DNA of 5,807 bases from Thermoplasmata archaeon (GTDB lineage Archaea > Thermoplasmatota > Thermoplasmata > B31-G17), in contig QMTG01000071.1 in NCBI GenBank assembly GCA_003649915.1, positions 1 to 5,807 on the forward strand, given 5' to 3'. Shown one piece after another: positions 5,030-5,807 of this stretch. A model generated the notes under the pieces. It saw only the letters and a list, made by a program, of their open reading frames with translations, made no database searches and was not told where the DNA came from. A program made the translations under genes and the position numbers. The number at the start of each line of letters is the position of its first letter. Position 1 is the first letter of the stretch.

Positions 5030-5807
5030 GGACAGGAGGATTTCGTAAAAAAAGTTGCTAATATTGTGGCTAATGGTGGACACATTGCTGTAGAGGCGCC
5101 AACTGGCATGGGAAAAACTGTATGTGTGCTTGTGGCGACACTGAACATTGCCAGGGATACGGAAAAGAAGGTGCTCTACCTCACAAGAACGAACTCGCAG
5201 CAGAGGCAGGTCGTACTCGAGTGTAGGGTTATAGGGGCAAGGGTTGCGTGTGTTCAAGGTAGGCGTATAATGTGCCCAATAATGGCAAGGGACAGGGAGT
5301 ATGCTCATGGCACGCCACACGAACTCTCTCTACTATGCAAGGAGTTGAGAAAAGCGGGTAAGTGCCCGTATTATGAGAGATTATGGGCGAAGAGTGACGA
5401 AATCATAGGCTGGATCCTGCAAAACATGCCAACCGCTGAGGAATTGGCATCAAAGTGCTTTGAACAGCAAGTATGCGCGTACGAAATCATGAAGGAGATT
5501 TTGCCCTTGGCTGAGGTTGTCACAGCACCATATATATACTTTTTCAGCCCGCATATAAGGGGTAATCTTCTGGATTGGATGGGGGCAAATCTAGAAGACA
5601 TTATAGTCGTGGTGGATGAAGCCCATAACCTACCATCCTTTGCCAGAGAAATCCTTACTCCAGAACTCTCGGTTAAGTCCATGGAAAGGGCAATAAGAGA
5701 AGCCAGGGACCACGGAGACTCGTATATTGCCGAGGGTATACCCCTTACAGTGTTCCTGTCTGTTGTAAGGAATATAATAGCAGAAATGGCATCGGAGTAT
5801 ATAAAGG
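4979..5807 (+). CDS. xpd: XPD/Rad3-type Fe-S DNA helicase, N-terminal part (runs off the window)
   Basis: About 276 codons are visible and the frame is still open at the window end. XPD is a superfamily 2, 5'-to-3' DNA helicase linked to nucleotide excision repair. The visible order fits: FPYTPRAGQ near the N-terminus (11-19), Walker A APTGMGKT (40-47), motif Ia YLTRTNSQQRQ (67-77), an Fe-S domain, then DEAH box VDEAHN (212-217). Candidate cluster cysteines are C99 (GRRIMCP), C120, C129 (KCPYYE) and C166 (VCAYEI), the last two matching their surroundings in human XPD. After the DEAH box the Arch-domain region begins. ATG 4979 is the first in-frame start after a stop at 4946-4948. It lacks a good Shine-Dalgarno and may be leaderless. 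An ATG at 4974 is in another frame and quickly stops. A DinG-like relative is less likely. The gene is divergent from purF. Confidence 0.92.
   Translation, partial: MPDNTHVEVKFPYTPRAGQEDFVKKVANIVANGGHIAVEAPTGMGKTVCVLVATLNIARDTEKKVLYLTRTNSQQRQVVLECRVIGARVACVQGRRIMCPIMARDREYAHGTPHELSLLCKELRKAGKCPYYERLWAKSDEIIGWILQNMPTAEELASKCFEQQVCAYEIMKEILPLAEVVTAPYIYFFSPHIRGNLLDWMGANLEDIIVVVDEAHNLPSFAREILTPELSVKSMERAIREARDHGDSYIAEGIPLTVFLSVVRNIIAEMASEYIK

Noticed and set aside
4892..5320. Minus-strand frame opposite the start of the helicase gene.
   Set aside because: The plus strand encodes clear XPD motifs over the same bases, so this is a shadow.

Overview
The window looks archaeal, most likely from a euryarchaeon near Thermoplasmatota. 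The pointers are an archaea/eukaryote-type ribosomal protein (S17e), an archaeal translin-family protein, an XPD/Rad3-type Fe-S helicase, AT-rich TATA-like boxes about 25 nt upstream of likely transcript starts, strong Shine-Dalgarno sites, and a membrane protein ending in a C-x2-C...WYC-x2-C zinc ribbon of a style I associate with Thermoplasmata. The lower-rank assignment is recollection, not something the sequence proves. I see no mobile element, tRNA, rRNA or CRISPR.

Layout. (1) 48-404 (-): small two-helix membrane protein with a Pro/Gln/Tyr-rich linker and a zinc ribbon. (2) 405-560: divergent promoter region with a TATA box on each strand and a 10-nt direct repeat. (3) 561-1474 (+): a two-gene unit, an unrecognised 113-aa charged helical protein followed after 11 nt by thpR (RNA 2',3'-cyclic phosphodiesterase). 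(4) 1556-2498 (+): rps17e, with its own TATA box and a GTG start, then a translin-family protein. (5) 2499-2661: T-rich convergent spacer that probably terminates the rightward transcript. (6) 4879-2662 (-): purF followed after 10 nt by a nitrilase-superfamily amidase resembling the glutaminase domain of NAD synthetase. (7) 4880-4978: second divergent promoter region. (8) 4979 to the window end (+): N-terminal part of an XPD-type helicase, cut by the window edge.

The rightward block is RNA-flavoured (RNA end processing, ribosome, translin RNA binding or cleavage). The leftward block is nitrogen and nucleotide metabolism. Several conventional longest-ORF starts are probably wrong: Shine-Dalgarno, TATA and homology evidence favours 561, 1556 (GTG), 1818 and 3444.

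The best lead is in purF. It keeps the catalytic Cys, the cleavable leader, the Asn-Gly oxyanion motif and all four Fe-S cysteines, but it has lost the canonical glutamine-binding Arg and Thr (the G-H-V-R-Y-x-T segment reads G-H-T-Y-Y-S-I). A separate predicted glutaminase-like amidase is co-transcribed with it. A second lead is a 14-bp inverted repeat that brackets the helicase start.
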